Shown here in pieces: positions 9,882-20,409 of a stretch of DNA of 64,000 nt (position 1 is the stretch's first letter; every line of letters begins with the position of its first letter). A model generated the notes under the pieces. The model made no database searches. It was not told where the DNA came from and worked only from the letters and a program-made list of their open reading frames with translations. Made by a program: the position numbers and the translations under genes. The DNA is taken from assembly GCA_014529385.2 (NCBI GenBank), contig CM043962.1, positions 85,868,180 to 85,932,179 on the forward strand. Reading direction: 5' to 3'. The stretch is from Adiantum capillus-veneris. Lineage: Eukaryota > Streptophyta > Polypodiopsida > Polypodiales > Pteridaceae.

Positions 9882-11165
9882 TCAGTGGGGTAAGTCAAAT
9901 TTCCCGAATGTATCGCAAAAACCCCGTTTCGTATGACCCATCAATTCTTGAATAGAACTTGACTTTTGTTCCAAGCAGTAGTCTCGGATCTCTGTAGGAA
10001 GTCCGGAGCAAAACCACTCAATTTGTTCCTTAAACGAGACCTTCTTAAAGGAAGAGGTTGGTAGAAAAGAGTTCAAAAATTTCTCGCAATAAGCGTCCAG
10101 AGAATCTCCCTTGGTCATCCGAAGATGATTCCAAGCGGTTCGTATATCTCATTCGTACTCCCGATTCAACCAAGAATGGATGAAGAACCTTTTAAACTTC
10201 AGCCATTTAACTGGAGCTTCCTTCCTCAGAAGAAGGGTGGACCACCATGTTCGAGCATTTCCCTTTAAGAAAGATGTAGCCCTCCTAATCTTGGAGTGCT
10301 CTGAGTAACGCCCTCCAGAGAAAGCTATGTCAAACTGCTGAATGAAGGCCAAAGCCCTCGGAGCATCTCGGAGCCCAAAAAAGGATTCAAATTTAATCGA
10401 TTGTCCACCTTCTTTGAATTCTTTCACTTTCTTGCTTTTATCTTCGAGAAAGTCATATTGGTTGGCTCTGTAAAAATGCTTCTTCTTCGCATAAAACATG
10501 TGATCATCGGAGTCCGAACTGTCAAAGGATGACTCCTCTGTAGAACTGTCAGAAACTGAGCGAAATCTAGGCTTCTTTGCCTTTTTCTTGCCCTTTCCGA
10601 AGCTTTGCTTTTTGCTTTTTCTATCTTCCTCGAAGAGCTAGAAGAACTCTCAGAGGAAGAAGAAGAAGAACTGGGTAGTCCTTCAAATCGTACACGCTTC
10701 TTCTGCTTTCTTGCTGATGCAAAAGAAGATTGACGACCCAAATAACCGGGGAAGTTAGTCCCCTTCTTGTGCTTTTTCTCTTGCTTTTTGGATTTGTTGT
10801 TAGCGTCCAAAAGCCGGCTCATCTGTGTGTGAACCACCTCTTGTAATTCTTGCTCTATTAACATCCTCGGAGAAGGAGGTTTCTTGATTGCCGGTTTGAT
10901 GGGTGGTTTTGTGGCTTTCTACCACTGGGTGTGCACGTCTGCGATGGATTGCTGAGACAAAAATTATGCAAATTTCGGATCCTTCACTAATCATCTGCTT
11001 TGTTGCCTCGTCAACCTACTGTCGACGTTCCATCTCTTCAAGTTCGAACTCAATAGGCCTAGGTGGGCCGTACTCTTCCTCTGTTTGATCATGAGAATCT
11101 TCTTCATGATCTCCTCCCACATTCGCGGATGCAGAAGAAGTCGACTGATTCTTGTTGGAATCCAT
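9882..11165 (-). pseudogene. Gag (element B)
   Basis: The start is MDSNKNQSTSS at 11165, directly downstream of the leader that contains the solo LTR. Minus frames 11165-11016, 10864-10424, 10499-10149 and 10118-9882 together give a Glu-rich head, a Ser-run (LPSSSSSSSESSSSSSR), YAKKKHFYRANQYDF, the capsid (FIQQFDIAFSGGRYSEH, GNARTWWSTLLLRK) and the LDAYCEKFLNSFLP region. At least three phase changes break it. Confidence 0.75.
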
Positions 11166-11191
11166 AGTGCCACGAGAAAAGGATAAGATTT

Positions 11192-12667
11192 TGTCACCAG
11201 CCAGTGACAATTCCATTTTTGTTTATTTTCTCTTTCTTTGGGGAATTTCGTTTGTTTTATCTTTTGGAAACACCCCTCTGGAAATCTAACTGCCCTGCAT
11301 TGCATAGCCAGTGTGGAACTGTTCAGAGAGAGTCCATGCATGAGGGCTAAAGAGCACTAAGGTTGGACAAGGACTATGGTTAGCCAAAGTGGGGTCATTG
11401 GCCAGCCAAAGCGGAATCCTTTGCTACATAGGCTACATTTCAGTTCTGGGTGTGGTTGCAATGTACAAAGAGGGTCAGATGACCTAGAAGAATGTAATGG
11501 CAGAAACTCCTAAATTTTAGGGATTGCTATTTTTGGACGGCAAAATGTCTTCGCGTCATTACGTGCAGTTTGACATGGGGATCATTTTGTTACTTTGTGG
11601 CCAAGTCAACAGAGACTGCAGGTGAGATATTTTTAGACCCGAGGTTCTAAAGCGGGAAAATGCACAAATGAGTGACACTTGGCACTCTGAGGCCAGTTTA
11701 CTACTTAAAGAGAAGGCAAAAACGTGATTTTCAGCTGTGAGCTCGTTTTTGGAGTGCTGTCAAAGGTGGGAGAGCTTCAATGGAGTGCTTGCTTACCCTC
11801 TATGTACAGTGAGGTGCAGGATGTCATGACCTGCATACCTCTCACTGCTCTCTCTCTCTCCCCTATTCTTTATAGTTATGCCCCTCTAGTGGGCTTTTCA
11901 ATTGACCAATGTACAGTTGTGTGGGTTCATGCGCGATTGCCAAGGCAAGAGCCTCTTGCACAGGTATTGGATTAGCTAGCAGCTAATCCCCCACAGGTAC
12001 AGGTGATTCGGAGAGGTTTCACGTGCGAAATCTCGTCCGATTCAAAGGGCAAGTAGCCCTACAGCTGCGGGAGCTCGAGGACTTGCTACGGATGCGACTG
12101 GCACGCGAAACGGAGCCCGAAACAGTGAATTACAGCCTGCTGTGTATTTTTGCAGGTTTAGGGTTTTGGCCCTAAACGGACCCTAATACCCCCAAGAGGT
12201 TCATGGACGCAAGGGGATCGCTGTACAGGTGATCTGGCTCATTTTCAGGGCAAAAAACAGAGAATTCAGCGTGCTGCATATTCTCGCTAGGTTTTGCAAA
12301 GTGTCCGTATGCGTCGGGAAACTCAGTCAATGCGTGGGAATACTGACTGTGAAGGGTCCTAGTACAGTTATGCTGCCGAAATCGGGCCAGAACCGAAGAA
12401 ATTCAGCCCAGATTGTGCAAGGCAGCTTGTAGGGAACCACAGCTTTTATTCCCTCTTTTAAGAATAAAGAAATAGCGAAAGGGGCGCCTATTTAGGGGCC
12501 AATCTGGTGTCTGACTCGCATACAGATGCATTCTAGCATCTGTATCCCATTCCCCTCTCTTGTGTCATTATAGCACAGGTAGAATAGACGACTAATAATG
12601 GGTGAAAGCTAAATCAAGGTTTGAAGTAAAGTCTACCGCCCTTTTTGAAGTTAACGGGCCGGTTACA
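11192..12667 (+). mobile_element. Solo LTR of the A family, TSD GATTT
   Basis: It starts TGTCACCAGC and ends GGGCCGGTTACA. It is flanked by GATTT at 11187-11191 and GATTT at 12668-12672, a perfect 5-bp target-site duplication. It is colinear with A's 5' LTR (4488-5952) in inverse orientation. Removing it rejoins B's leader between the primer-binding site and gag, as in D at 40843-40900. This is the classic product of LTR-LTR recombination. Confidence 0.9.
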
Positions 12668-12696
12668 GATTTCTCGGTAGAAGAGAAATCGGTCGC

Positions 12697-12708
12697 GCTC
12701 TGATACCA
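12697..12708 (-). promoter_or_regulatory. Primer-binding site (initiator tRNA-Met), element B
   Basis: On the minus strand TGGTATCAGAGC follows the LTR end TGTTACA after one spacer base. This is the usual complement of the plant initiator tRNA-Met 3' end and marks where minus-strand DNA synthesis would start. Confidence 0.85.
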
Positions 12709-12709
12709 C

Positions 12710-14031
12710 TGTAACAAACTTGGACAACCCAAGTCAAGATTCTACCACGACACAATAGAGATTCACTTCAAAACAGTAGTTCAGTCCAAAGATATTGGCC
12801 TCAAAGATTGGCGCCCCTTTCGGTATTTCTTTTTATATTAATCTGTGTTCGAAGTACAAGAGAGTAGGCAGGCGCTCACTCTCAGACTCTGCGTCCAAAC
12901 ACTTTGAGTAATGAGGCCTAGCCCACTTATTTATTGGCACAAGGGATGCCCAAAAGCAGAGCACCAAAATCTTTTAAAATTAAAAGCTTCTCAACTCAAA
13001 AGCTTCTCAAATTAAAGCATCATCCCAAAAGCTTATACATATACCTAGATGAATCCAGGATATACCCAGATTCACCCTTGAAGGAAAGTGCAAGGTATAG
13101 ACTCATGGTAGTCACCCACGAGACAATATAACCATTAGCTCCATCATGCATAGTATTGACTAAATACCACGACATCCCCACTAACGTCGTCAGTGCCCAA
13201 TAGTGGGTGTAGAACTAGGTACAAACATATGCTCCCAAACACAACACACACCACACGCGCACACACATGAGCATACATCAACACAAAGTTCAACGTGCTG
13301 AGTTTCTGTCATGACTCCGGAGATCAAGGGCACACTCAGCCATAATGAAGCCTAGCACTAAGAGAAGCGTTAAATTGGAAAAATTAGCACAAAAGAAAAG
13401 GTAGTTGATAGGGCATATGCACCACAAAAGATAGAAAGAATTAGCACAATATCAAATGGTCGTAACTCGGACGAAAACTTCACAATGTGAGGTCTGCATG
13501 TCCGCTATACGACTAAAAAATATACCTAGATGAATCCAAGATATACCCAGATTCACCCTTGAAGGAAAGTGCAAGGTATAGACTCATGGTAGTCACCCAC
13601 AAGACAATATAACCATCAGCTCCATCATGCATAGTATTGACTAAATACCACGACATCCCCACTAACGTCGTTAATGCCCAATAGTGGGTGTAGAACTAGG
13701 TACAAACATATGCTCCCAAACACAACACACACCACACGCACACGCACACGCACATGAGCATACATCAACATAAAGTTCAACGTGCTGAGTTTCTGTCATG
13801 ACTCCGAAGATCAAGGGCAGACTCAGCCATAATGAAGCCAACGTAATTTGCAGAGATCCGTACAACGTACGGACTGCCACATCGTCAACGTAAACTACGG
13901 TGCAATTTTTAACGCAAAATCCAGGCTGCCATGTCAGCATTCAGTCAGCGCTATACACGGGCATCCGTACTGGCTGCCACGTCAGCTTGTGTCTGTGTGA
14001 GTGGGCACTGCCATGTCATCAGTTTGTGATA
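12710..14031 (-). repeat. 5' LTR of element B, with internal insertion
   Basis: The minus strand ends TGTTACA at 12710. It begins near 14031 with TATCACAAACTGATGACATG, a mutated form of the family start TGTCACAAACTGATGACGTG. The shared LTR module lies at 12791-12830 and several TGACRTGGCA-type motifs lie at 13940-14025. Compared with D's LTR, about 800 bp between 13032 and 13839 are extra. Confidence 0.8.
13041..13839. repeat. Direct repeat pair (~312 bp, 481-bp offset) inside B's LTR
   Basis: 13041-13352 and 13522-13839 are near-identical. Both start ATACCTAGATGAATCC and end ATAATGAAGCC, with ~170 bp between. The pair is absent from D's LTR. AAGC occurs at both junctions, which might be a short target duplication. 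It could be a terminal-repeat miniature element or a partial tandem satellite; no TG...CA ends are clear. Confidence 0.7.
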
Positions 14032-15607
14032 TCTGGTTCTCGAGGAATATACTCAGTTTGCATATCTTGTCATACATTTCCTCGAACAACGTCGGCTTCG
14101 CGTAATTTTTTAGCACATCAAATGTACATATGAATTCAGTGTAATAGATGGAAATGACAAAAGTATGAAGGTCTCATTAAGTCATTTGTATCTATGTGTT
14201 ACGACCTTTCTTGCGGATACATGCAATGATAAAAGTGTGCTAACAACACAAGATCATCAATGGCATGTATTTATGGTATGCAATTGAGGACGTTTGCGAT
14301 TTCAAGAGGGGGGTATGTCGCGAGGACGTGGCAACTGTTAACTATGTCAGAAAGACATGGCAACTACTAACCTTAGTTGTTGGTCTCTTTCCAATGATTT
14401 TTGTTTAATTTTTGAGACCCTCTTTTTGAAGTTGCAAATGGTCGGACATTGTATGGCCAATGTGAACGATAGCTCATCTACAGACGGAAAGTTGATCGGC
14501 ACTGGAACTAGTATAGTAAAAGGATGTCTAGGCTCAATTCAAGATCATGTAGGTCCCCTGTCGCACTGCTATTTTGGACCATAAAATCTGTTCACATACT
14601 TACCTCCAGAATGACAAGGGGAACATTTTAGAACTCTGCTGCAAAGTCAACTGGGCAAGCAGTCGGGAGATTTTTAAGCGGCAAGCACGAAACGGGAAAT
14701 TGCTTGTAAATGTGCCAAGTGGCACTCTCTCGTGCACTTTCGTCATGCAGAAGAAGGTAGCGCTCGATTTCTAGCTGGGAAGGCTTCATTTGCAAGCTGT
14801 CACAGGTTAAGAGCTATTGATTGCAAGCTTTCCCTCTCATGTACAATGTGGTGCAAGAAGTCATGTCCTGCACACCTCACACAATCTCTCTTCTCTTCTC
14901 TACGTGCAATAATGTGATGCCCCATAAAGGGCTCTTCATTTGACTCATGTACAGCTATGTGGTCATATGCATTTTTGTTGAGGGAAGAGCCTCTCTGAGC
15001 AAGAACAGGACTAGCTAACTGCTGCTCCAAAAGCAGGCAACGGTGAGGGTGATAACCTCATCGTACAGGTGTGTTTTCAGTGCTAGTTATGCACTGAATT
15101 TGGACTGTTTTTCAGCCATACGGATGCAAAAACCATTGGGAACAGTGCCCCACTGTTAGAGGACAGTTCAGGGACTGTTTAGGGCTGAAAATAGGGCAAA
15201 AACCAGTAAATACAGCGTGCTGAATTTACTGTTTTTGGGCAGAAATCAGAGGGTTTATGTCAGTGGAAGTAAGTTCCAACAAGGGGATTGGTTTCGGGCA
15301 AGTTTTGGGGCTGTTATGCTGCCGAAGTTTTGCCAAAACAGGTGGTATCTAGCTGGATACACGTAAAGAATTCCCAAGACTCTTCTTGTAATTTACCCTC
15401 TTAAAGTATAAAGAAATACCAAAAGGGGCACCAATTTTGGGGCCTACAGGGTGTCGACGTCTGCTCGGAGCATTCTAGCTTCCAAGCCGTGTGTGTGCTT
15501 AAGTGTTAATTCCCATCACAAGTTACCTTTCCAAAGTTCTCTCTGTGTGTCTAAAGTAAAGAATTTCGGGTGAAAGCCAAAGTCTACCGCCCTACGGGCC
15601 GGTTTCA
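14032..15607 (+). mobile_element. Element G: 3' tail and 3' LTR
   Basis: 14032-14315 is the end of an internal region finishing in a polypurine tract (TTCAAGAGGGGGGTA). The 3' LTR follows at 14316-15607, starting TGTCGCGAGG and ending GGGCCGGTTTCA. The LTR is related to those of A and the solo LTR, with the shared module at 15407-15446. Upstream, G is interrupted by B, so its coding part would lie left of the window. Confidence 0.8.
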
Positions 15608-15905
15608 CCAGCCTACCGGGTGGACACATACATGGCTTGTATCATCGAAAAAGATACATCTATCTCAAATACAGCCAGGCATAGCTACAAAACAGCCCTC
15701 ACTCCCTAATCTACTCCTAAGAGATACTATCATATCATCATACTAGAGCCACCATCGGACAGAAGCTGAGACTCTTAACACCCCTCCCAACTGTTGAACA
15801 AGGAACCAATCAAAGGGAGTTGACATAAAGGATAATGTCGCCTATGGTAAGGGTTTGGTGAAGATATCACCAAGGTTACTTGACGTAAGAATAGGACCAT
15901 CGAGT
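15608..15905 (-). mobile_element. Copia remnant O: RNase H end, polypurine tract, LTR start
   Basis: The minus strand near 15905-15842 encodes DGPILTSSNLGDIFTKPLP followed by a stop, the typical Ty1/copia polyprotein end (LADIFTKPL). It is followed by a purine tract, GTTGGGAGGGG, and a presumed LTR start TGTTAAGAGTCTC near 15780. The LTR is cut at 15608 by element G. Confidence 0.75.
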
Positions 15906-16101
15906 GACGTTTGACGCTGATGTCCGTACGCCATCGCTACCTGCCCCAACTTCCCCACGCATTGTTCCTAGCCTGCCCCCCCTCCCCTTTTGTCGCTCTC
16001 TAGGGTGGTGTTTCCCAGCAACAACGACTCATCCTTCGCCTAATTTAGCTTCTTCAACGCTCTCGATCCACCTTCGCTCGTCTTCACAGCACCAGACACA
16101 G

Positions 16102-16800
16102 ATGGAGGATTCTGCTCCGCCACAGAGGGACTCGACGGAAGTCCCCCTCGCGGCCACCTCAGTCAAGTCCCTTTGTCGTCCACCTCCATTGAGTCCCCCT
16201 CGCTTGCTCCGTCGGCCACCTCTGTTATATGCAAGATTATCGGCACCAGACCCAACAGGGGGGAGGTGTGAGACCTCCTTTTGGCCCGCCTTTTAGCGGA
16301 GGTGGGCAAGATCATCGACGTTCAACTTCTCGGGCGTAGCTACTATCAGATAGAGTTTGAGTCTTCCGAGATGGCGTCCAACGTCATTGCGATGAGCCCC
16401 CTAGCCAGGCACCATAGATTTGATCCGGCTATCGATGTTCTTGTTGAGGAGGTAGACCTTCCCATCTCAATCTGCTTCTTAGGCCCAAAAAAGAGAGTAC
16501 CGCCCGCTCGTTTCCAAGATGGGCTCAGAGATTGGGATTCTCCTGGAGACACCTTGCACGGCAGCTTCTGTAGCTACCAAGGCAACTAGCATACCTACAG
16601 TTCGCGTTCTGGTTCGTGACACACACTCTACCGAAGGTCGTTCTACTACCTCGAGTGAGTGGTGGTTGGCTTCGCCAGATTGTGGAGTACTCGGGCCTCC
16701 CGAACCAATGGTTTATTTGTCGACAGATGGGCCATCTAGCAAAAACCTGCCCATAGAGGAGGCCCAGACCTTCGACACAGACACAACCCCAACCTCTTAA
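16102..16800 (+). pseudogene. LINE ORF1 fragment (H1)
   Basis: It starts MEDSAPPQRDSTEVPLA, matching MEAHAPPQRDSSEVPLA in H2. The DUF4283-like domain (EVGKIIDVQLLGRSYYQIEF, SEMASNVIAMSP) is in a second frame from 16281. A third frame covers the part leading to the zinc-knuckle region (PEPMVYLSTDGPSS lies where H2 has CFICRQMGHL, but is frame-shifted). ORF1 proteins of this kind bind the element's RNA. Confidence 0.65.
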
Positions 16801-16816
16801 GGCAATCCTCACATTT

Positions 16817-17348
16817 GTGGCCTCACAACATGTTGGCTTACGTGGTTTAGAGCTCCCTATTAGGGGAGATGAGCTACTAGACGTTGAGTTTGCCAATGAC
16901 TTAGCTTTGTACTTGGAGGGCCAAGAGGCCAATCTGCACAAGTGTGAGCAAGCTCTAAAGGTGTTTTGTTGTGCAACAGGCGCACTGATCAACTGCAAGA
17001 AGACAGTGGCTTTTTGGGTTGGCACTGCTCCTACGCCTGATTGGTCGCCAGGTGAGGGCTTCAAGTGGATCCGCCAAGGGACTCCAGTACAATATCTGGG
17101 TTGTCAGGTTGGTTTGGACTTGTCCCTTGAGCAACAGACTGCTCCGCTCCTCCTCTCCATTAAGAGGAAGCTTCTGCATTGGAGTTTGGCACGGCTCTCT
17201 TTGACAGGCACAATTGTAGGGGGCAACCAAGTGTTGTTGGCTATTATGTGGTATGTCACGTCTTGCTGGATCTTCTCGAGCTCCTGCATCAGCAAGCTGG
17301 AAAGGCTGATCAGGAACTTTCTTTGGTTAGGGCGCGATACCCACCTCA
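16817..17348 (+). pseudogene. LINE RT palm/thumb fragment (H1)
   Basis: The frame has GLELPIRGDELLDVEFANDLALYLEGQE, where the catalytic FADD box is FAND (one Asp lost). It is followed by GALINCKKTVAFWVG, FKWIRQGTPVQYLGCQVG and LERLIRNFLWLGRDT. These match H2 at 54480-54960. The frame runs into LTR J. Confidence 0.75.
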
Positions 17349-18004
17349 TGTCACAAACTACTAACGTGTCAAGCCATTGAAGAACGGAGCCAACCAATAG
17401 ATCCCGCTTAAAGGCCTAAACCCTAAGTGAAGAAGCTGAAGCAATAGGAGAAGTTTTACCGACTTACAAAGTCTTACAGAGTGGCCTATTTTTAGAGAAG
17501 AGTTCCTACCAACTTAAGGGACCCCGTCCAATGGGGCCCAAGTGACACAAAGAGAGAAAATAAGCAGAACCCACATGCGCAACCAATGATGACGTGGCAA
17601 CCTGTATGGATTTTTGCGAATTCGATTGTTGACATGGCAATTGTACGGATTTCTTGCTTTTGCGCTGGCAACCTTTGGACCAATTGCTTTTGAGTTTGTA
17701 GCTTTTCAAGTAAACTGCTTCTCATAGGCGAAGGGCCTTTAAATATGTGCAAAGGGCTCAGTCTCTCGCATGCTTCAGTGAAGGTGCAGGGATTGGAGTA
17801 TTGGCATTATACTCAATTGAAGCAATATGAAGAAATACTGAAAGGGGCGCCAACGTTTGGGGCCAATCCTCTCTGGGGTGGAATTTCTCCACTCTGTGTC
17901 GCGTGTGCTCTCTCTCTCTCTCTTTCAATTCAGTGGTTATTGAAGTGCTAGAAGTTTGTTCAGTCTGTTCTTTTCTATTGGCACGTGGTGCCCGTCTCGT
18001 GATA
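17349..18004 (+). repeat. 5' LTR of element J (656 bp)
   Basis: It begins TGTCACAAACTACTAACGTG and ends CGTGATA, one base before a primer-binding site TGGTCTCAGAGC at 18006-18017 (one mismatch to the initiator-Met type). It holds the shared module at 17826-17868 and a short CT run at 17908-17924. It is related to the LTRs of B, D, E and F. Confidence 0.8.
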
Positions 18005-19499
18005 GTGGTCTCAGAGCATCAGGTGTGCGCTTTTCTGAAAGCATACCGGTTCTACAAAAGAGCGGACAAAGCAAACCAACGCTTCCAAAGTCTATTGTAA
18101 TTTTATTCGAAGAATCTTCGTGCTCTGACCCCGGACTTATTAGCCACTCCCACCCTTACTTCATGCGCATCGGGCGTGCTCCCGTCTTCAACGCTCGGTC
18201 TTACAAGGCATAAGCCATAAAGAACCCAAGACATGGCGTTCATGGATTCAACAGAATACTTGCAATTTCTCCTCAACGAGCTTCGTAACATTCTTTCGCG
18301 GCATCCTCAGCAGAATCTTTCGATGCTGCAAAGTTTTCAACAGTCTTTGAATTACATGTTACCCCCTCTGATTCCCCATGTGGTACCTCCTCCTCCAGCA
18401 CCAAAAAGTACAAGAGCTTCCAACCGGCAACCTTCCCAACCGTCTGTTCCGATCGGGGGAGTCTTCAAGAATATGGTGCATCCATCTGACCCTGACCCCG
18501 TGCAACCACCTCTCCCACCACCACCGCCACCACGCTACAATGGTTGGAGCCCATATGGGTACCCCTATTATCCGTACCAAGGATATGTGCCTAACCAACC
18601 GAAAAATTTCAAGGATGACAAACACCACAATCAAATTTTTCACTTTTTCGAGGTGAAAGATCGAAAGAAAGCATTGTAGTTCCTATAGCAATTCAACAAC
18701 ATCTATGCTTTGGGGAACTATACGAAAGAATCCAAGATTTCTCAAACAACAGGATTTCTTAAAGATAATGCTATGCAGTGGTGGAGTTCAATCGCGACAC
18801 AACCGCATGCTCCAAGGACCTGGCAAGCTTTCAAAACAGTCTTTGCACGCAGTCACATGACTTCTCTCTTTGAAGTTCGGATTTTGGCAAAGAGGGGCAA
18901 CTTGAAAATGCTTGTCATCAAAACCATGGACGACTGTAACCAAAGGTTTCTCGACGTGTACCTTCCGATGTCCTTCTTTAGGTTCGTTCCCTTGGAGGCC
19001 CAATGCGAGCGATACACCATTACTACCATCACCATTGCAAAAATATTCTCTCTCCAAACAAGTCTCCACCATGCAAAAGCTTATGGACCATGCCACGGTC
19101 GGCTACAAATTGATGAAGGGAAAGCTAGAGTTTACCACAGAAGAACCTCCGGCCACTAACCACAACTCTCGGCAACAACGAACAAATTCTCGAGAGTCTC
19201 ATGAAATTTAACCGCAAAGGCCTCGTTTGACGCCTCAACAACGAGACACCTTACTACAAGAAGGCTGATGCTTTGGATGCTTTCAAACACAGTAACACTA
19301 CATAACCATTCTAGTTATCCCCATCGCACTGATAGAACAGCGGAGCCGACGCCCGCACCAACAATCGACAAAACCCCAACGCCACCTCCAGGTAAGAGAG
19401 CTAGACTTGCTATTGAACCACAAGAAAAGGTGTAACCTGTAATCAAACATTGTCCATCTGGATCTCCACCCCGATCGCAATCACTTCATCTATTACGCT
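18005..19499 (+). mobile_element. Internal region of element J (gag only)
   Basis: After the LTR and primer-binding site, only gag-like sequence is seen. No protease, RT or integrase follows before LTR fragment K, and no matching 3' LTR in plus orientation. J is therefore 3'-truncated. From about 19310 to 19500 nothing codes. Confidence 0.65.
18233..19310 (+). pseudogene. Gag with Pro-rich head (element J)
   Basis: It starts MAFMDSTEYLQFLLNELRN, with a Pro-rich stretch (PPLPPPPPPR) and a Tyr-rich segment (YGYPYYPYQGY). The capsid begins FHFFEVKDRKKAL and then meets two in-frame stops (18677 and 18686). After them QFNNIYALGNYTKESK and DNAMQWWSSIA match the FLQQFD and GNARxWWSTL motifs. A degenerate knuckle (CFGCFQTQ) occurs near 19270. 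The frame shifts again near 19010. Confidence 0.7.
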
Positions 19500-19975
19500 C
19501 TTGGCCACTACAAGCGAGAAATCAATAGCAACACATGAACAGAGACTACAAAATTATTGGACTTAAATAGAGAAAGAGAGTCAACATGGCATGGCTAAGT
19601 TCCGAGCCAAGACACACTGGCCCAAAAGACTAGCACTCCTTTTGCTATTTCTTCATTTTTATGCTCGCAATGTACAACTCCTGAGGGTCCAACACTCTCT
19701 GAGACTCCGCATCTAGATGCTCTGCGGAAGAGTGACCCCAAGGGCACTTATAAACTTAAAAGGGATTCCCAAAAGCATCAGATCCAAAAGCACTTGATCC
19801 CAAAAGCATTTGTCACCAAAAGCTCACGCAAAACTCCCAAAATTTGCCAACGCTTTTTGTTGAAATCCATAAGCAGTGCCACGTCAACATGTCAACGCAA
19901 ATCATGGAAATCCATACACTTTTGACACATCAGCATGTCAACACAATCTACAGAATTTTCAGCAAGAGTTCAAGC
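19500..19975 (-). repeat. LTR fragment K
   Basis: The minus strand shows the same LTR layout as D: a CCACGTCA-type U3 on the right, a CTTTTGGGAATCCCTTTTAAG segment, ATCTAGATGCGGAGTCT, and the shared module at 19617-19654. Neither the terminal TGT nor the primer-binding site is visible. It is cut on the right by Penelope-like fragment L. Confidence 0.65.
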
Positions 19976-20398
19976 TTTGATGTACATAAAATATTAAAAA
20001 GAAGAAACGTCAGGAACAAAAAGATCATCTACAAAGCGTCTTTCATTGCATAACTTGTGCAAAAATTTTGGGCAAGTGTTAGCAAGGACAAGACACTCCA
20101 TAAAATCAAACTCATAAGTAAAAAGATAGAAATTAGCAAAAAAAACAACACAATTGGTGCTCATAGGGATACCAATTTTTTGCGTGAAAAGAGAGTCGCT
20201 GATGGTTATGTATAAATTGTCCAAAAGAAAATCTAACCAAGATATGATGTCAATGTCATCTACAATCCTGGTAAATCTCTTTCTTCCTTTGTCTACATCT
20301 ACATTCTTACTTTTCAGCCATAAGAAGTCAAAGTTCAAGGCTGACTATTCTACTAGCAATGCCTTGTACCTATCCTTCTCAAGCTTGTACGCAAAAAC
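19976..20398 (-). pseudogene. Penelope-like reverse transcriptase fragment L
   Basis: The minus strand gives EKDRYKALLVE, then after a frameshift KGRKRFTRIVDDIDIISWLD, LFTQKIGIPMSTNC, FYLFTYEFDFMECL and ERRFVDDLFVPD. The order (RYKAL, IxMLDFLIDN-like, QxxGIPMGTNCAPL-like, then RxxDDxL) is that of Penelope-like RTs. It differs from gypsy, copia and LINE RTs, which have other contexts for the DD box. No endonuclease is seen; both sides are truncated by other elements. It could also be a related non-LTR RT. Confidence 0.65.
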
Positions 20399-20409
20399 TG
20401 AAAAGAAGA

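Larger units (their letters stand above)
5953..14031 (-). mobile_element. Element B: Ty3/gypsy with chromodomain, host of two insertions
   Basis: Minus-strand order is 5' LTR (14031-12710), initiator-Met primer-binding site (12708-12697), leader, gag, protease, RT, RNase H, integrase, chromodomain and a 3' untranslated tail that meets element A at 5952/5953. A solo LTR of A's family interrupts the leader at 11192-12667. The 3' LTR lies beyond A, outside the window. Several stops and frameshifts are present, but the protease and the integrase core are still open. Confidence 0.88.
15908..17348 (+). mobile_element. LINE H1, internally deleted
   Basis: A non-LTR element of the same family as H2 (51752-56873). 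It carries ORF1 and then jumps to the RT palm near 16800, so roughly the zinc-knuckle tail, endonuclease and first RT half are missing. The 3' side is cut by the LTR of element J at 17349. The left boundary against copia O is approximate. Confidence 0.75.

Noticed and set aside
17945-18213. Short frames around the J primer-binding site
   Set aside because: They span the LTR end and leader and have no homologue; the gag start is at 18233.
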